Origin: Bidens hawaiensis
Lineage: Eukaryota; Streptophyta; Magnoliopsida; Asterales; Asteraceae
NCBI GenBank assembly: GCA_021521415.1
Contig: JAIQDT010000230.1
Location: 413,501-477,500, forward strand
Reading direction: 5' to 3'
DNA: 64,000 nt
Part shown: positions 48,117 to 59,949 of the stretch, in pieces
How positions within the stretch are numbered: the first letter of the stretch is position 1
Layout of the letters: each line of letters starts with the position of its first letter
Program-made: the position numbers and the translations under genes
The notes under the pieces: model-generated
The model's database searches: none
Told to the model about the DNA's origin: nothing
What the model saw: the letters and a program-made list of their open reading frames with translations, nothing else

Positions 48117-48365
48117 AAAAAGATAAACAAAGAGTAATATTGGCAATCACCTCACACTTTGGCAAACCATGAACATTTGGAATTCCCGTCATCTGAATCA
48201 TCTCTAATAATATATAGTAGGGGCCCTTAAGGTATAAGGCATGTTTGGGAAGCATCTATGCAGCCGAAACCCATCGTGTATGTCTTGGCTGAATAAGTGG
48301 GTGAAAATCAAAATCCCAAATAATAATACCATCTGAACAATCAACAAAATAACATATTTGATAAT
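48117..48365 (-). other. Exon-like remnants, function unknown
   Basis: After TTGTTCAG near 48350 the segment reads GIIIWDFDFHPLIQPRHTRW before a stop. Nearer the solo LTR, at 48151-48202, MIQMTGIPNVHGLPKCE ends at a GTGATT donor. They resemble exons of a decayed gene. I do not recognise the family. Confidence 0.2.
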
Positions 48366-49789
48366 TTCTTGAATAATAATAATAATAATAAATGTGACTA
48401 TGGTGCTGAAACAGTTTCTTCGTATCATTGAAATAAGACTAATGCTAAATATTAGCCAATCCATTAAACATTTGTTTTTATGTCTGACTGTCCATTACTA
48501 ATTCACAGATAAATGAGATTTTTTTTAGTTATTAAATATTCAGTTTCTGATTACCAAAAGGTAGAACAAAGCAGCTAAGAAATGAACATGTTAATTCATT
48601 CCAAATGTATCAAGATTCCAACATTAAGGCTCCCGTCAAGCTTTAAATCGTTTAAGGTACTACACGAGTTCGAGCCAAGCTTAGGCTCGATTACGATTTT
48701 TCTCAAAATATATATAATTAATCAAAGCGTATAATTTAATTATAAAATAACAATTGGTCGGAGCAATCTCAAAATATATAAAATTAATCAAAGCATATAA
48801 TCAAAGAATATAGTGAATTCACAAGTATCTCAAAATACCCTTAATATTTTTAACACTCAGTGCAATCTCATAAAAAAATTGTTAAATCGATATACATTTA
48901 GACTCATAATTACTAAAAGTATATTTTATCCCAAATTCAATCAAAATCCCTTAAATGGACGTTGTTTTTTTCTCTAAATAGGCTTTGCATCAGTATACAA
49001 AACTCGTTACCATTCAAAAGCAGGGTACAATGGTTAAGACTCTTGTCCTTGTTTTAATTGCATGCCAGAGCTTCTTAAACCATTTTTAACAAACCTCAAT
49101 TTAGTGCGAGTCACAACAGGCCATTTTAAAAAAAGTCAACCTGATAACGGGTCCGAACGTGTTCGGTTAAGACAACTTCAGGTCAAAATGGGCCACTTTT
49201 TAAAAGGGTCAATTTTGGTTACGGATGAGAACGTGTTCGGTCAAGATGGCTTCAGGTCAAAACGGGCAACATTTTAATAAAGGTCGATTTGGTTTTGGCC
49301 ATTCTACAGCTTTGACAACACCATCCCCGGTATCAAATTTGAATCCAATGTAAAAAAACTAACGCAATTCAAAAAAAATATATAGTTTTTAATAATTCAT
49401 ACATAAAATAATTACGTTAAGTTGTCTGTAGCTTACTTATGTCCGTTCATCTATGTTCGTTTGTTTACACTGTTAGCAAACACTTATTACACGAACAGTC
49501 ATTATCTTTACGAACAAACATGAGCAAAAAACTAACGATCATAGACGATACGTTGCTAAAAAACTAAATGAGTACAATAAATTAATAACTTTTAGTTTAC
49601 ATTTATATTTAAATTCAACTAAATTACTTAAAAATACATGTAACGTCAGGGATGTCTCTGCATTATTTGTTGGCATTTACCCTCTCGGAGATGGAGAAAA
49701 TCCCCTGTTAAGAAAGAAGAATATCCCCCCCCCCCCACAAACACTAACTGTAGTTTTAGAAATCAAGGCAGTGTACTTTATCATGAATT

Positions 49790-51160
49790 GACACTACTGT
49801 TGAAATAGTAGCTCGAATATAATCTGAAACAAGTTCTTCAGCATATAAATTTGTACTTTACCTCTAATATGAAATAACATCCTTTACATTATAATACATA
49901 TATTATTATATAACAACATTTGATATTTATATTTGGTTATAATATACCTCAACAGACAATATAGCATGTTCTTTCTGCAGTCCAGTGAATATACAAATTT
50001 TAATACATTAGTCAATAGTCATAATCCTTTATTTAAGAATTAACAAAATTAACTACTAATACAATCATTGTTAATTATAAACCTGATTGGAAAAATGCAG
50101 CCATTGCTTCAACTGTGGCTGAGACATATTAAGGCGCAACTTGGGCCTACGTCTTTGTATCTAAGAAATCAATAATTAGAAACCGTAAAAATAAGCATAA
50201 GATTATAATGAATCTTTATCTGGAACCTTTTTCAGAAGACCTAACAATATGCCTACACGAAACTGGAATCGACCCTCTTACTCTAAGAATAAAACAGTGG
50301 GGTAAACAAATAAAAAAAATAAAAATCTTAGAAAATCAGTAAATAGAAAGTAGTAAAGAAACAAAAACTGCACCTTCAAGTAGCAACTCTGATTGGTTTT
50401 ATATAATTTGCAAATATCAAAAGAAACCTTTGCATCTCCCGTCACAAATCGGAATTTTACTTAGTGAATACTTCAGCTTTGACCCGTAAACCTCAGATCT
50501 GTTTCTCGTCGCTGGATTTTTCATCATCCTAGATTACAATGGCCCATTCGTCAAGATTTAAGCTCACATACTTCTCAATTGTAGGGCTTATTATCAACAT
50601 AAAGAAATGTAGAGATTTAACTTAAAATTCAAGTTTTAAAACAGGAATATGTACTAAATAATATATTAGTAGTAACAAACAACTACTGAGCTAATTTTAA
50701 AGTACCTTTTTCAGATATTACTTCTTTCTTGGTTCTCCACCTCAATCCAACCTGAAAATATGCAAATAGTTACAACAAGTCCATCCCAAAAAGCTTCTAT
50801 AACCAGTAACTCTATGAGCCCTAAAACTCTCAACTTCGTTCATTGCTGGTGAAACTTGCCAAAATTTACAAAATATTATGACATTGGATTAAATTTAATG
50901 AAAATTAGGGCATTTGAAAAGTCTATCACAGTAGCGTTATGGCTCAAAATTGACATTATTATTAACAGATCTGGTTCTGTTAAATGCCCTAATTTAAGAA
51001 TAAACAAGTGGAAGACATAATAAGCTCATAAAGATTAAGTACCTCAAAAGAAGACAAGAATATCTATTCGTCGGATAAACCAACACCAGCCAACTTTGTT
51101 TCTTGGATTAGGGATCAGATTCAATCGAATCTGGGATTAAACCTGGTATTTGCTATGAGA
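49790..51160 (-). pseudogene. Exon remnants including a FRA10AC1-like exon
   Basis: On this strand a leader-like exon (about 51043-51160) ends at TTTGAG/GTACTT. The next segment, 50711-50752, is bounded by TTTTCAG and GTACTT and encodes VGLRWRTKKEVISEKG, matching a conserved block of FRA10AC1 (a splicing-associated protein). Further splice-bounded open segments are 50082-50160 (RRRPKLRLNMSQPQLKQWLH) and 49949-49975 (KEHAILSVE), then a segment ending IIFELLFQQ at a stop near 49799. The usual CGNKHCDEK block that should follow the FRA10AC1 exon is absent. It may be a chimeric or decayed gene, or a non-coding transcript. Confidence 0.3.
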
Positions 51161-51200
51161 GGAAAAGTAAAAAGTTTTCTTGGAGAGGAGGCATTTGAAT

Positions 51201-51245
<45 letters not shown>

Positions 51246-51824
51246 GTATCATCATTTCTAGATTTGTACACATAGAACTAAAATACAAGTTTAATCAATT
51301 TTCAAGTTAGCGTGTTAAAGCCGTAACTTACTATTTGTAACTACATGGTTTGGTCATTTAACATGAAACATATAACACTTACAAACCAGATTTTATCCAT
51401 ATTTATTGAACTATTCTATTATGTTCGAATGGCACAACCATATTAAATCAACTAAAGCATTTCCAAATTGTTTAACAACAAAGTTTCTATTAATAGCAAA
51501 CTACACTAAGTTAATCATTTGTCTAATCACAATTCAAATTAAAGGTGAGGTATCATTTCTAGTTATCTCATTCAACCATTTTGACAATCAATTTATATTA
51601 CTTACTTATGCATTATTTTACTAATCTTTCGTTCAGCTAACACAGTTTCCACTTTTAGTAAGTGTCAAATTAACATTTTATAATATAATTCATCAAGTAC
51701 TAGCATTGTGTCTTCTAACATAAACCTAACCAATTTTCAACAAGTTCTCATGTATATGCAAAGCAAAAGTCAACTATGCAAAAATCAAAAAGTTTCCTTT
51801 ATTAGCATGAATCAACAATTTACA

Positions 51825-52890
51825 ATATCATGTATATTTAAAAACAAATCCACCTAAAATTGTGTTACAAAACTAAAATTCAAATGCCGGATCATCCAAG
51901 TCCAGGACACCAAATTCTTCTTCAATCATATGATTTATTTGTAGATTATTTTCCAAATTTTAATTGGCCCAAAAATCTTCGTGAATTGGACCCATGGGCT
52001 GAAAATCAAAGATATTTTGAAATTCATCCTCTATATTGGGCCCATCCACCACTATGGGCTCCACCATAAAATCCCCACCAGCTATTATTCCATTTTGGGC
52101 CACAATATGTAGCAAAAAGAATAGGTCCATAGGCCCATTCCCATTTCCTACAACCATAACATGCCAATTATTGCCATTTCTTACAGCCCATTAGCATTCT
52201 CATTTGCCATAAGAGGCCCATTATTGCCATTTCCTACAGCCAGCCCATTTCCTACAGCCAACCCATTCACATTACCATATCATGTATCTTTAACAACAAA
52301 TCCACCTAAAAATATACAAATCCATATAAAATATTGTGTTGCAAAACTAAAATCCAAACTCTGATCATCCAAGTTCAAGTCTCCAAACTCTTCTTCAATG
52401 GCATGATTTTGTAGATCATTTTCCGAATTTTGATTGGCCCAAAAGTTAACAATTGGACCCATGGGCTGGAAATCAAAGAATTGGGCCCATCCACCACAAT
52501 GGGCTAGAAGTGCACACAGAAACCGGTTAACTGGTATCTAACCGATTTTGTAACCGGTTAGTGACCGGTCTAATCCTAACCGGTTACTAACCGATCCTAA
52601 CCGCCGGTTACTAACCGGTTTGTATTATTTGATTTCAAAACCATTTATAAACCGGTTAACCGACTTTTTTAGTTATTATTTTATTAAAAACCGGTTATTA
52701 ACAGGTTAACCGGTTAGGTCTAAGCGGTCAAAACCGATTCTCTAACCGGTCAAAACCAGTTACTACCCTACCTGAAAAACCGGTATAACCGGTTATTTCC
52801 CGTAAAAAAATTCGGTTACCAAATTAACCGGTTAACCGATTTGTGCACCTCTACAGTGGGCTCCTCCACCATAAAATCCCCACCATATTA
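51825..52890 (-). pseudogene. Tandemly duplicated, decaying C-terminal gene fragment
   Basis: Two copies lie on the minus strand. The left one (51873-52157) reads GDFMVEPIVVDGPN, FDFQPMGPIHEDFWAN, a TAA in place of CAA (51960-51962), then MIEEEFGVLDLDDPAFEF and a stop. The right one (52280-52890) has the same blocks (MGPIVNFWANQNSEND, AIEEEFGDLNLDDQ), loses one base near the end and is split by the MITE at 52505-52853. The acidic LDLDD-type tail suggests a transcription-factor C-terminus, but I cannot name it. Confidence 0.4.
52505..52853. mobile_element. hAT-type MITE, copy 5, inserted in the duplicated fragment
   Basis: It starts TAGAAGTGCACACAGAAACC and ends ATTTGTGCACCTCTA. The flanks CAATGGGC (52497-52504) and CAGTGGGC (52854-52861) match at seven of eight positions. 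The undamaged tandem copy shows the uninterrupted target, which confirms insertion. AACCGGTT recurs throughout. Confidence 0.8.
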
Positions 52891-53635
52891 GAAAAATAGA
52901 AGACAAGCAGACAACAAACTGTGTCGTTAACCCGTTTTCAATAAGAAAACAAAGTCTTTTAAATAAAACTACGTTTATAAATTTTGAGATCATAACGTTA
53001 TGAATTATTAGTATAAAACTCTTTGTGACATTGATATCATAAATATGTAACAGTATTACTTCTTAAGACCATGCGTACTCATTTAACGTTGTGGCGTTTT
53101 CACTCCAAAACGCCACCCCTCCTCCCGTGTTTTGGCTTGGCGTTTTCGAGGGAGCGTTTCCTACAAAACGCTAGTTCGGCTCGAATTTTATGGAAACTGT
53201 GTGTGGAGAGGGGAGAGAGGGGAATATATGTAATTAATGTAGGAGTGCTGTGGCGTTTTGCTCATTACGCCACTTTTTGCAACTCTATGTTAAATTACGG
53301 AAATGCCACGTGACATAAAATGCTCAAAAATTTTAACTACATATAATCTAAAAAGTTAAATAAAATAATAACTTCACATGAGCCATGAAAGTCTGGGCAG
53401 AGTGATGGGACTATTTATAGAAAGAAATACATAGTGGTTAACACACAAAAAAAGTGTGTTCAAGAAATATTAAAAAAGGATATTAAGACAATACATAAAT
53501 ACATACACATATATATATTTGTTTTTTTTTCTCTCTTTTTTTTAAAAAAAATTTATTTAAGAAACTTACCCAAATAAGATTTGCTTTTTATACGATTTAG
53601 CGTCGACATTGTCCATCCAGTTGTATTATGTTTGG

Positions 53636-54447
53636 CTTGGGTTATACATACACCATGTTGGTTATTCATGCACCAGGGTAGCCTATACGAGTCGTATAGG
53701 CTCTATACGGCTCGTATAGGTGCATGGTCAAGTCATTTTCAAGCAGAAGTGTCATGTTTTATTCTTTTGTATCGTATAGCCCCTATACGGCTCGTATAGG
53801 GCTATATGACTCGTATAGGGTCTATTTGACCAGTATAGTTTTTTTTTTCAATTTTAAAACTACAAAAATATAAAAAACAACACCCGAGTTGGTTACAAAA
53901 TAAAAAATATACATAACAACCTACGACATGAGCGTTTCGGGGTAACGACTTTTTAGATGTGGTAATGCAATCCATTTTGGTTAACACATATATGAATTAT
54001 CTAAGCTTTTGAAATATAATTGCTATAAAAATAGTTTCATTTGTTGGTGTAGATATTTTGGCTCGTGTTAACTCAACTTTTGAAATATAGCCTTTTGAAA
54101 ATCTGATACCTGGTCTATGCGGATCGTATACCATCTATACGAGTCGTATAGATCGGAAAAGTAATTAAAAATCTCTGGTCAAAGTACATGCTGACATATT
54201 GTATATACGAGTCGTATAGACCCTATACGGCTCGTATAGGTTAGATGATTTACGTAGGCTATACGAGCTGGAAAATCTATACGGATCGTATAGGGTATAT
54301 ACGGCTCGTATAGACTACAAAAAGCTGCCATACTGACACGTTTGTACGCAGGTCAATAGGTTAGGGCTATACGACTCGTATAGGCACTATACGAGCCGTA
54401 TAGCGTTATTCCCACACCATGGGGCTGGTGTATGCATAGCATGACCC
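53636..54447. mobile_element. Element packed with CTATACG...CGTATAG palindromes
   Basis: The ends GTTATACATACACCATG and (reversed) GCTATGCATACACCAGCC form an inverted repeat. Inside, about eleven copies of the 17-bp palindrome-like unit CTATACGRSYCGTATAG occur in two clusters (53690-53835 and 54115-54405), separated by AT-rich DNA. No protein-coding gene is apparent. Confidence 0.6.
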
Positions 54448-56670
54448 ATTATGTTTTTGTATGCTTGCTGCGGTTTTTTTTCTTTTTGTTTAGTTTCGTA
54501 ACATAACCCGATATCGATCGAATGCACGCCGGTTCCCCACCACAACACGTGTTTATTTTAATATGTTAGTTTGTTGTATTAGTCGTTGACTATTTTGTAT
54601 TTTCGTTTATTTCCAGTATTATAACCTGATTTTTATCGACCACAAGAAGGCTATCGTCTACTTGGTGGGAATGGGTCATGTTTTTGTATCATAAGTTATA
54701 CAAGTATTATGGGCGTTTACTAAATCTTTGGGTTTATTGGCACTATCGTAATAAAACTATCATAGACCAAGCGAGCATACTATCTAATACAAGTATTTGG
54801 CACGATACCCGATTTTGTGCCACTCTATCCTTTTTTGTCCTCCGAATCTTAAATGATCTTGGTACTGTTACAAATAACAAATTTGTTAAATCGTTCTGGG
54901 TACCGCTACGCATCGGGTACCAAGTTGGCTAAATTGGTATGGGTACCGATACCATCATTGGCAAATTTATCCCTCTCCCCACCTCTCTTTTTTGCCCAGT
55001 AGTGTAAATTTACTCGTTTTTCATTTGAAAATTTTGCTCAATAGTGTAACTTTACGCGTTTTTCATTGAGAACACGAAACTGGAAGAATACGACGAATAT
55101 TAATGACAGTTTTTCTTTAGACAAAAAGAGTATCGGTTTCGGTATGTCTTTTTTCGGATAAATATCGAAGCTGAAGCAACAAGTTACAAAGTTAACATGG
55201 CTTTGACTTTGCATTCGCTACTTCATAACCATATTCAACACTTGATCATAATAGGTTTATGACATCATGAGGATTAAACTACCATGTTAGTCTCCCAAGA
55301 ACACATAATAGTCAAATGTCGCACAATTTCGTTGGGCACCATCCAAAATTTACACCAGCGTATGTTATGAGATGGCCGGGTGGTACACATTGCGTGAAAG
55401 TGCATGCTGTGTTCTAATTTTCCTCCAATGTATGTTCTAATTGCGTGAAAGTGTGGCTCTTAGGGCTCATATCCACGTATATATATGTTTGACGACATAA
55501 GTTGTGTTTGGCCAAATAAAAGCCAATTATCGTATGGCATAAATGGACAAATCCTTAAAGCGAGCCCTCGTAAGACCTACCATCGAGTTTGATGTATGCT
55601 TGAGTAGAGCATGGCTTGCAATTGGACAATTTTGCAAAATCAAAAATCTAGGATACGTTAGAGAGCCTACTTTGTTGTAAGTAACAATGATGCCCAAAAC
55701 ATATTAAAGAGAGCCTAGGTAAGTCATGGCGAACTCAACTTTTTTTGAAGTAACAAAAAGAGCTCAGGTAAGTCATCGAGGATGGTGCACACAGCCACAC
55801 ATACCGTGTCATGTGACGGGATTTCAACCGTCCCAATTTTTTGACGCTTCAGGAGGAAACCCCTAAGGGAAAACCTGCTGACCACCGGGCACCAGAAGTA
55901 TGATGACATCATAATGTCATTGTTAATAACAGCCTTATGTCTACTCTAAATTTGGCATTATAAGAGTGGATAAAGCCCCTACGCCATTCCTGGGGCATTA
56001 TAAGGTCATTGACGTTTTTAGAATAAAACTCATATGTGTTTTGAAGCGATAATAATGGAAGGGGAATTAAGAAATTATCCATTACATATATTTTTTTTAC
56101 TAAAAGAAGATGATGATGTTATGAAAAATGCCCTTTAACGAGCATTAACCGCCTAAATCGCTTTTAAAAACAACAAGTTTTTTGACCCGCGTGTTGTGTG
56201 CGGGTACTTCTTGTTGATCTTTAAGTCGTAACTGAACATAGATGGCTATGTTAATTTATGTTTTAGAACTCTTTTGCATGTGTATATAAGGTACATGAGT
56301 ACATAACGTCCATTTTATTTTATATAAGCAAGAAGCAAGGCAAATTAAGAGAAGTGTAGTTTTTACCAAAGTGGAAATAACCAACAATCAGAAGCAAAGT
56401 TGTGCATGGTACAGTATATGTGGCAAAGTTTTGGCATGACTCGTACATAATATACTGCCTTTGATATGCCGCCTAACATACAAAAGATGCTCGTTGATGG
56501 TGTTTTCTACGTATTCGCTACTACCATGAGGATGCACACATATAATAGTTGCTAATCTGAACTATTAAGGTATTTAATATTGTATATCTTAGGATTTATC
56601 TGTCGCACGTACGTGAACATCAACAAACAAGTAGCATAGGTCTTGTTGTCTGGCGTGGGGTATCCGGTAT
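54448..56670. other. Intergenic region
   Basis: No supported gene. The GC-richer piece 55750-55910 (ACCACCGGGCACCAGAAG, GGAGGAAACCCC) looks like an old transposon fragment. Another possible MITE, rich in GTGGCGTTTT, lies before this interval at 53070-53330. Confidence 0.35.
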
Positions 56671-57603
56671 CTATTTATTTATGATCCTCATCTCAAGAAG
56701 TTGTATGACCTGTGTATAAAAAAAGATGGTTACATTAAAATTGATGATTTGAGTCTGTAACTTGAAAGTCTAATATGCACAAAACAGGCAACTTACATTA
56801 CATTCAAGGAAATAAGTAAAATGAAACCTACATAATCAAAAGACAATTACGCAAATAACTAAAATTAAAACCGACATTACCCAAGCATATGACTAATTTA
56901 AAGCCTACGTTATCCAAACACAATCAAGCGGATAACTAAAATTAGAGACTTTAAACGTAACTACGCATAACACAATTAGTAATACTAAATCATACATCAA
57001 ACATTAAAGTAACACAATCATAATTATTTTCTTTAACTATCTAGGAAAAAAAGTTGTAGTATGTAGCAAAAGTTAACTCCAAATAGTTATTTGGTTCTAG
57101 TAGTAGCAAATGTCTGCGTATTTCAATTTATGTATACCAAAATGAAAAGCCATACACAAAACTGATGTCTATTAACCTGGTTCTCAATCACTTGCCATGT
57201 TTGACCAATGAACCAAGTCAAATGGAACATTCTGCAAATCAAGCAACTTATAGTCAGATAAGTTGATAAACATGCAAGGTGACAATAATATGAAATGCAC
57301 AATACGCAACAAAGAGAACCTATTTAGTATTGATATATATAGAAATTGGCAATAGTGACTAAATTAAACAAAGTGAAACCAAATTTAATCTCACCTCAGT
57401 TTCTCGCTAGAAAACGATGAAGAAACGTTTATATGAGACGTTGTCATACCGGAGATGTAAACGTCGTCGGTGACTAAACAGACAAAAAGACAGATGTAGC
57501 AGCACGGTGAGATACCGGCCAATTCAAATAAGAGAGGCGGTGGTATAGTTACCATATAAGAGAAGACAAAGATGGAAGAACGTGGAGAGAAGGGTGAACA
57601 CAT
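56671..57603 (-). CDS. Possible small spliced gene, unknown function
   Basis: Three segments join at GT-AG sites in a consistent phase: 57395-57603, 57177-57231 and 56671-56709. Together they would encode about 100 residues. The first exon is hydrophobic and Ser-rich (VTIPPPLLFELAGISPCCYI). The second reads MFHLTWFIGQTWQVIENQ and the third VIQLLEMRIINK then a stop. No family is recognised. The consistent splicing argues for a transcript, but it may be non-coding. Confidence 0.25.
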
Positions 57604-57722
57604 AGTAGCTCAATAGTAACACGTTACACGTGTGTAGCTAATACTTAAACTTTTGATGAATAATGGTTTACTAAGAGTAACCAAATGTTACTTTTTAATA
57701 TATATATAATATAAGGTTTTCG

Positions 57723-57725
<3 letters not shown>

Positions 57726-57761
<36 letters not shown>
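57726..57761. repeat. (TAA)n microsatellite
   Basis: About 12 TAA units upstream of the Harbinger-like element. Confidence 0.85.
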
Positions 57762-57762
<1 letters not shown>

Positions 57763-58023
57763 TTGAGTTTATAGGTGAAGAAGAGAGAGAAAGTAATAGA
57801 CTAGACAATAAAGACAAGAGTGAGACAAACTTAATGTCTAGAAAGGGCACAAGATTTTTAATGTCTTTCGCGGGATGGGAAGAAGCATGCTAAGTGACAA
57901 CCAAGTGTCTTTTATAATTTTAATAATCATGATACGTTGAATAATGTAAGGTTTATTGAAGTTATCAGAACTTTATAAAACCAAGGTCATTATATATTTT
58001 TTTTCAAACGACAACTTTCATTA

Positions 58024-59943
58024 GAGGGACGGGACATCACGTGATGGATCACTCATCACGCGTGGTGGGTTTTTCAACACCGCCACCACTAGTTTGTCAC
58101 GTTTGATGGAGGGGCTTTGCGTGATGACCATCACGCATGTGATGGGTTTAATTCCAAGAAATCTAGCTGTTAAATGTAGCCGTTGGAAAATTAAAAAAAA
58201 CATATTTTACCTATATAAATATATCTTCAAAACATACACAAATCCAACTCAAAATCTTCTATTACACACACCATTTTTAACATATCAAATGGAGGGTTCT
58301 AAGAAACGTGGGTCGGGTTCAAAGAAAACCCAAACCTGACCAAAGGTTCGACAAAATCTAGGTGAACCGACGAGATTTCGCTTACAAGACGAACCCAACA
58401 CAAACCAACCTTCCCAACAACAACCTTATTATCCACAACCTTTTCAACCGTCCCAAAACCAAAAACAACCTTCCCAACAACAACGTTATTATCAACCGTC
58501 CCAAAACCAATCGTATCAAAACCACCCTTTTGTTCCCCCTTTTTCTACCCAAAATTACCCAAATAATGCTTTTCAAATGTTTGGATCTCAACCATCTCAA
58601 CCGTCTTAAATGTCCGTCGATCCCCTAGACAATAACGATGTTATATATATATATCAATTTGCAAGTGCTTTTCGTCACGAAGTGCAAACTTTGGATGAAG
58701 ATGAATCCGCGGATGAGGAGCCGCATCAAAGAGGTGCTCGGCGTTGGTTGGCCGATGAGGAGGTCGCCTTGACCAAGGCTTATTTACATTGCTCCGAATC
58801 AAAAAAACACTCAAACCAACAAAGAAAATAAACGTTTTGGAAACATATTAAAGAACATTTCTCGAAACTTCCCGGCGCAACTGAACGAAACAAGGATCAA
58901 ATGATTGGCAAGTGGGGAGATTTGAATAAAAAAATGTCAAAATTTAATGCTTGTTACGTCCAAGAGGTAACTATTTTAGTTTATTTATTTTATAATCTAT
59001 TACTTTATCTTTATAATTTGATATATATATTTTTTCTAAATGTTTTGTAGTCCCGAACTCCACAAAGCGGAGCGAGCGAGGCGACTATCACAAAGAACGC
59101 TTTGGCCGAATATGTCCGAGCTTACAAATGTAAGGATTTTCCCCACTTGGAAGCGTGGGAGATTGCGAGACATCACGCGAAGTGGGAACCGATTTCGCTG
59201 GTCGATTTGAACGGACCAACGGCTCCAAGGAAGAAAGGATCTTCTTCAAAAAGATCAAAAACTTCCGAGTCCGGGGACTACACAACGTCTACCGGTGGCT
59301 TGTCATGCAACATGCCAAACATGAACTTGAACGAGGAACCCGAAGACAATCCCGACGAAGACATACCCACACCCACACGACCGAATCGTAAGAAAAATGG
59401 GGAACCGTCAAGACTTGGAAAGGAAGTGGTGGCCAAAAACTTCATCGAATACAAGTCGGCTAAGATGGCGGAAATGGCCGAGACGAAGGAGGGAAGGAAA
59501 GAGGCTCATATTTTAAAAATGAAACGTGAGGAGACGTATATCAACCATTTGAATGAAAAACAAAAAAAACGCTGATCTAACTTTCCTCCTACAACCGCAC
59601 GAACATCTTCACGAACCCTTTAAATCGCTCCTATTTCAACGAAAACGCGAGATACGCGACAAGTGGGGTTGGAAAGGGCCGTAGGTTTTTTTTTGTCGAT
59701 TTTTTTAATTTAGTTGTCTTTATTTAATGTAATCTTGTTTTATTTTTTAGTTAATGTAACATTGTTTTCTTTTTATTTATTTTAGTATTTATTAAAAAAA
59801 ACCATCACACACCATCACACCACACCACCATCCCTAGTAAAAAACCATCACACGTGATGGACTTGAGGTTGGTGATGTGGTACCATTTGATTGGGTGGGG
59901 TGTGTGATGAGAAAGTTCATCACATCCACCACCCCTCCCCCCC
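58024..59943 (+). mobile_element. PIF/Harbinger-like element, non-autonomous
   Basis: TTA flanks both sides (58021-58023 and 59944-59946), the superfamily's 3-bp target. The ends GAGGGACGGGACATCACGTG and, reversed, GGGGGGGAGGGGTGGTGGAT are similar G-rich repeats. Subterminal CATCACGTGATGG motifs occur near both ends. It holds only the accessory Myb/SANT-like gene and no DDE transposase, so it needs help to move. Confidence 0.65.
58289..59575 (+). pseudogene. Myb/SANT-like Harbinger accessory gene, broken by stops
   Basis: Exons 58289-58966 and 59051-59575 share one frame. The product would be about 400 residues: MEGSKKRGSGSKKTQT, a Gln/Pro-rich region, a Myb/SANT-like domain (RRWLADEEVALTKAYLHCSE, FWKHIKEHFSKLPGATERNK, MIGKWGDLNKKMSKFNACYV) and a tail with PNMNLNEEPEDNPDEDIPTP and a Lys/Glu coil. 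Such proteins accompany the transposase of PIF/Harbinger elements and help DNA binding and nuclear import. Three in-frame stops (58337-58339, 58607-58609, 58829-58831) break exon 1, while exon 2 is intact. Confidence 0.8.
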
Positions 59944-59949
59944 TTAGAA

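Noticed and set aside
52497..54447. CRISPR-like array (regular repeats near 54 kb)
   Set aside because: Repeats are palindromic, irregularly spaced and inside a plant transposon; no cas genes are present.
58382..58600. Reverse-strand open frame rich in Arg/Leu/Gly
   Set aside because: It is the shadow of the Gln/Pro-rich repeat in the Harbinger accessory gene.
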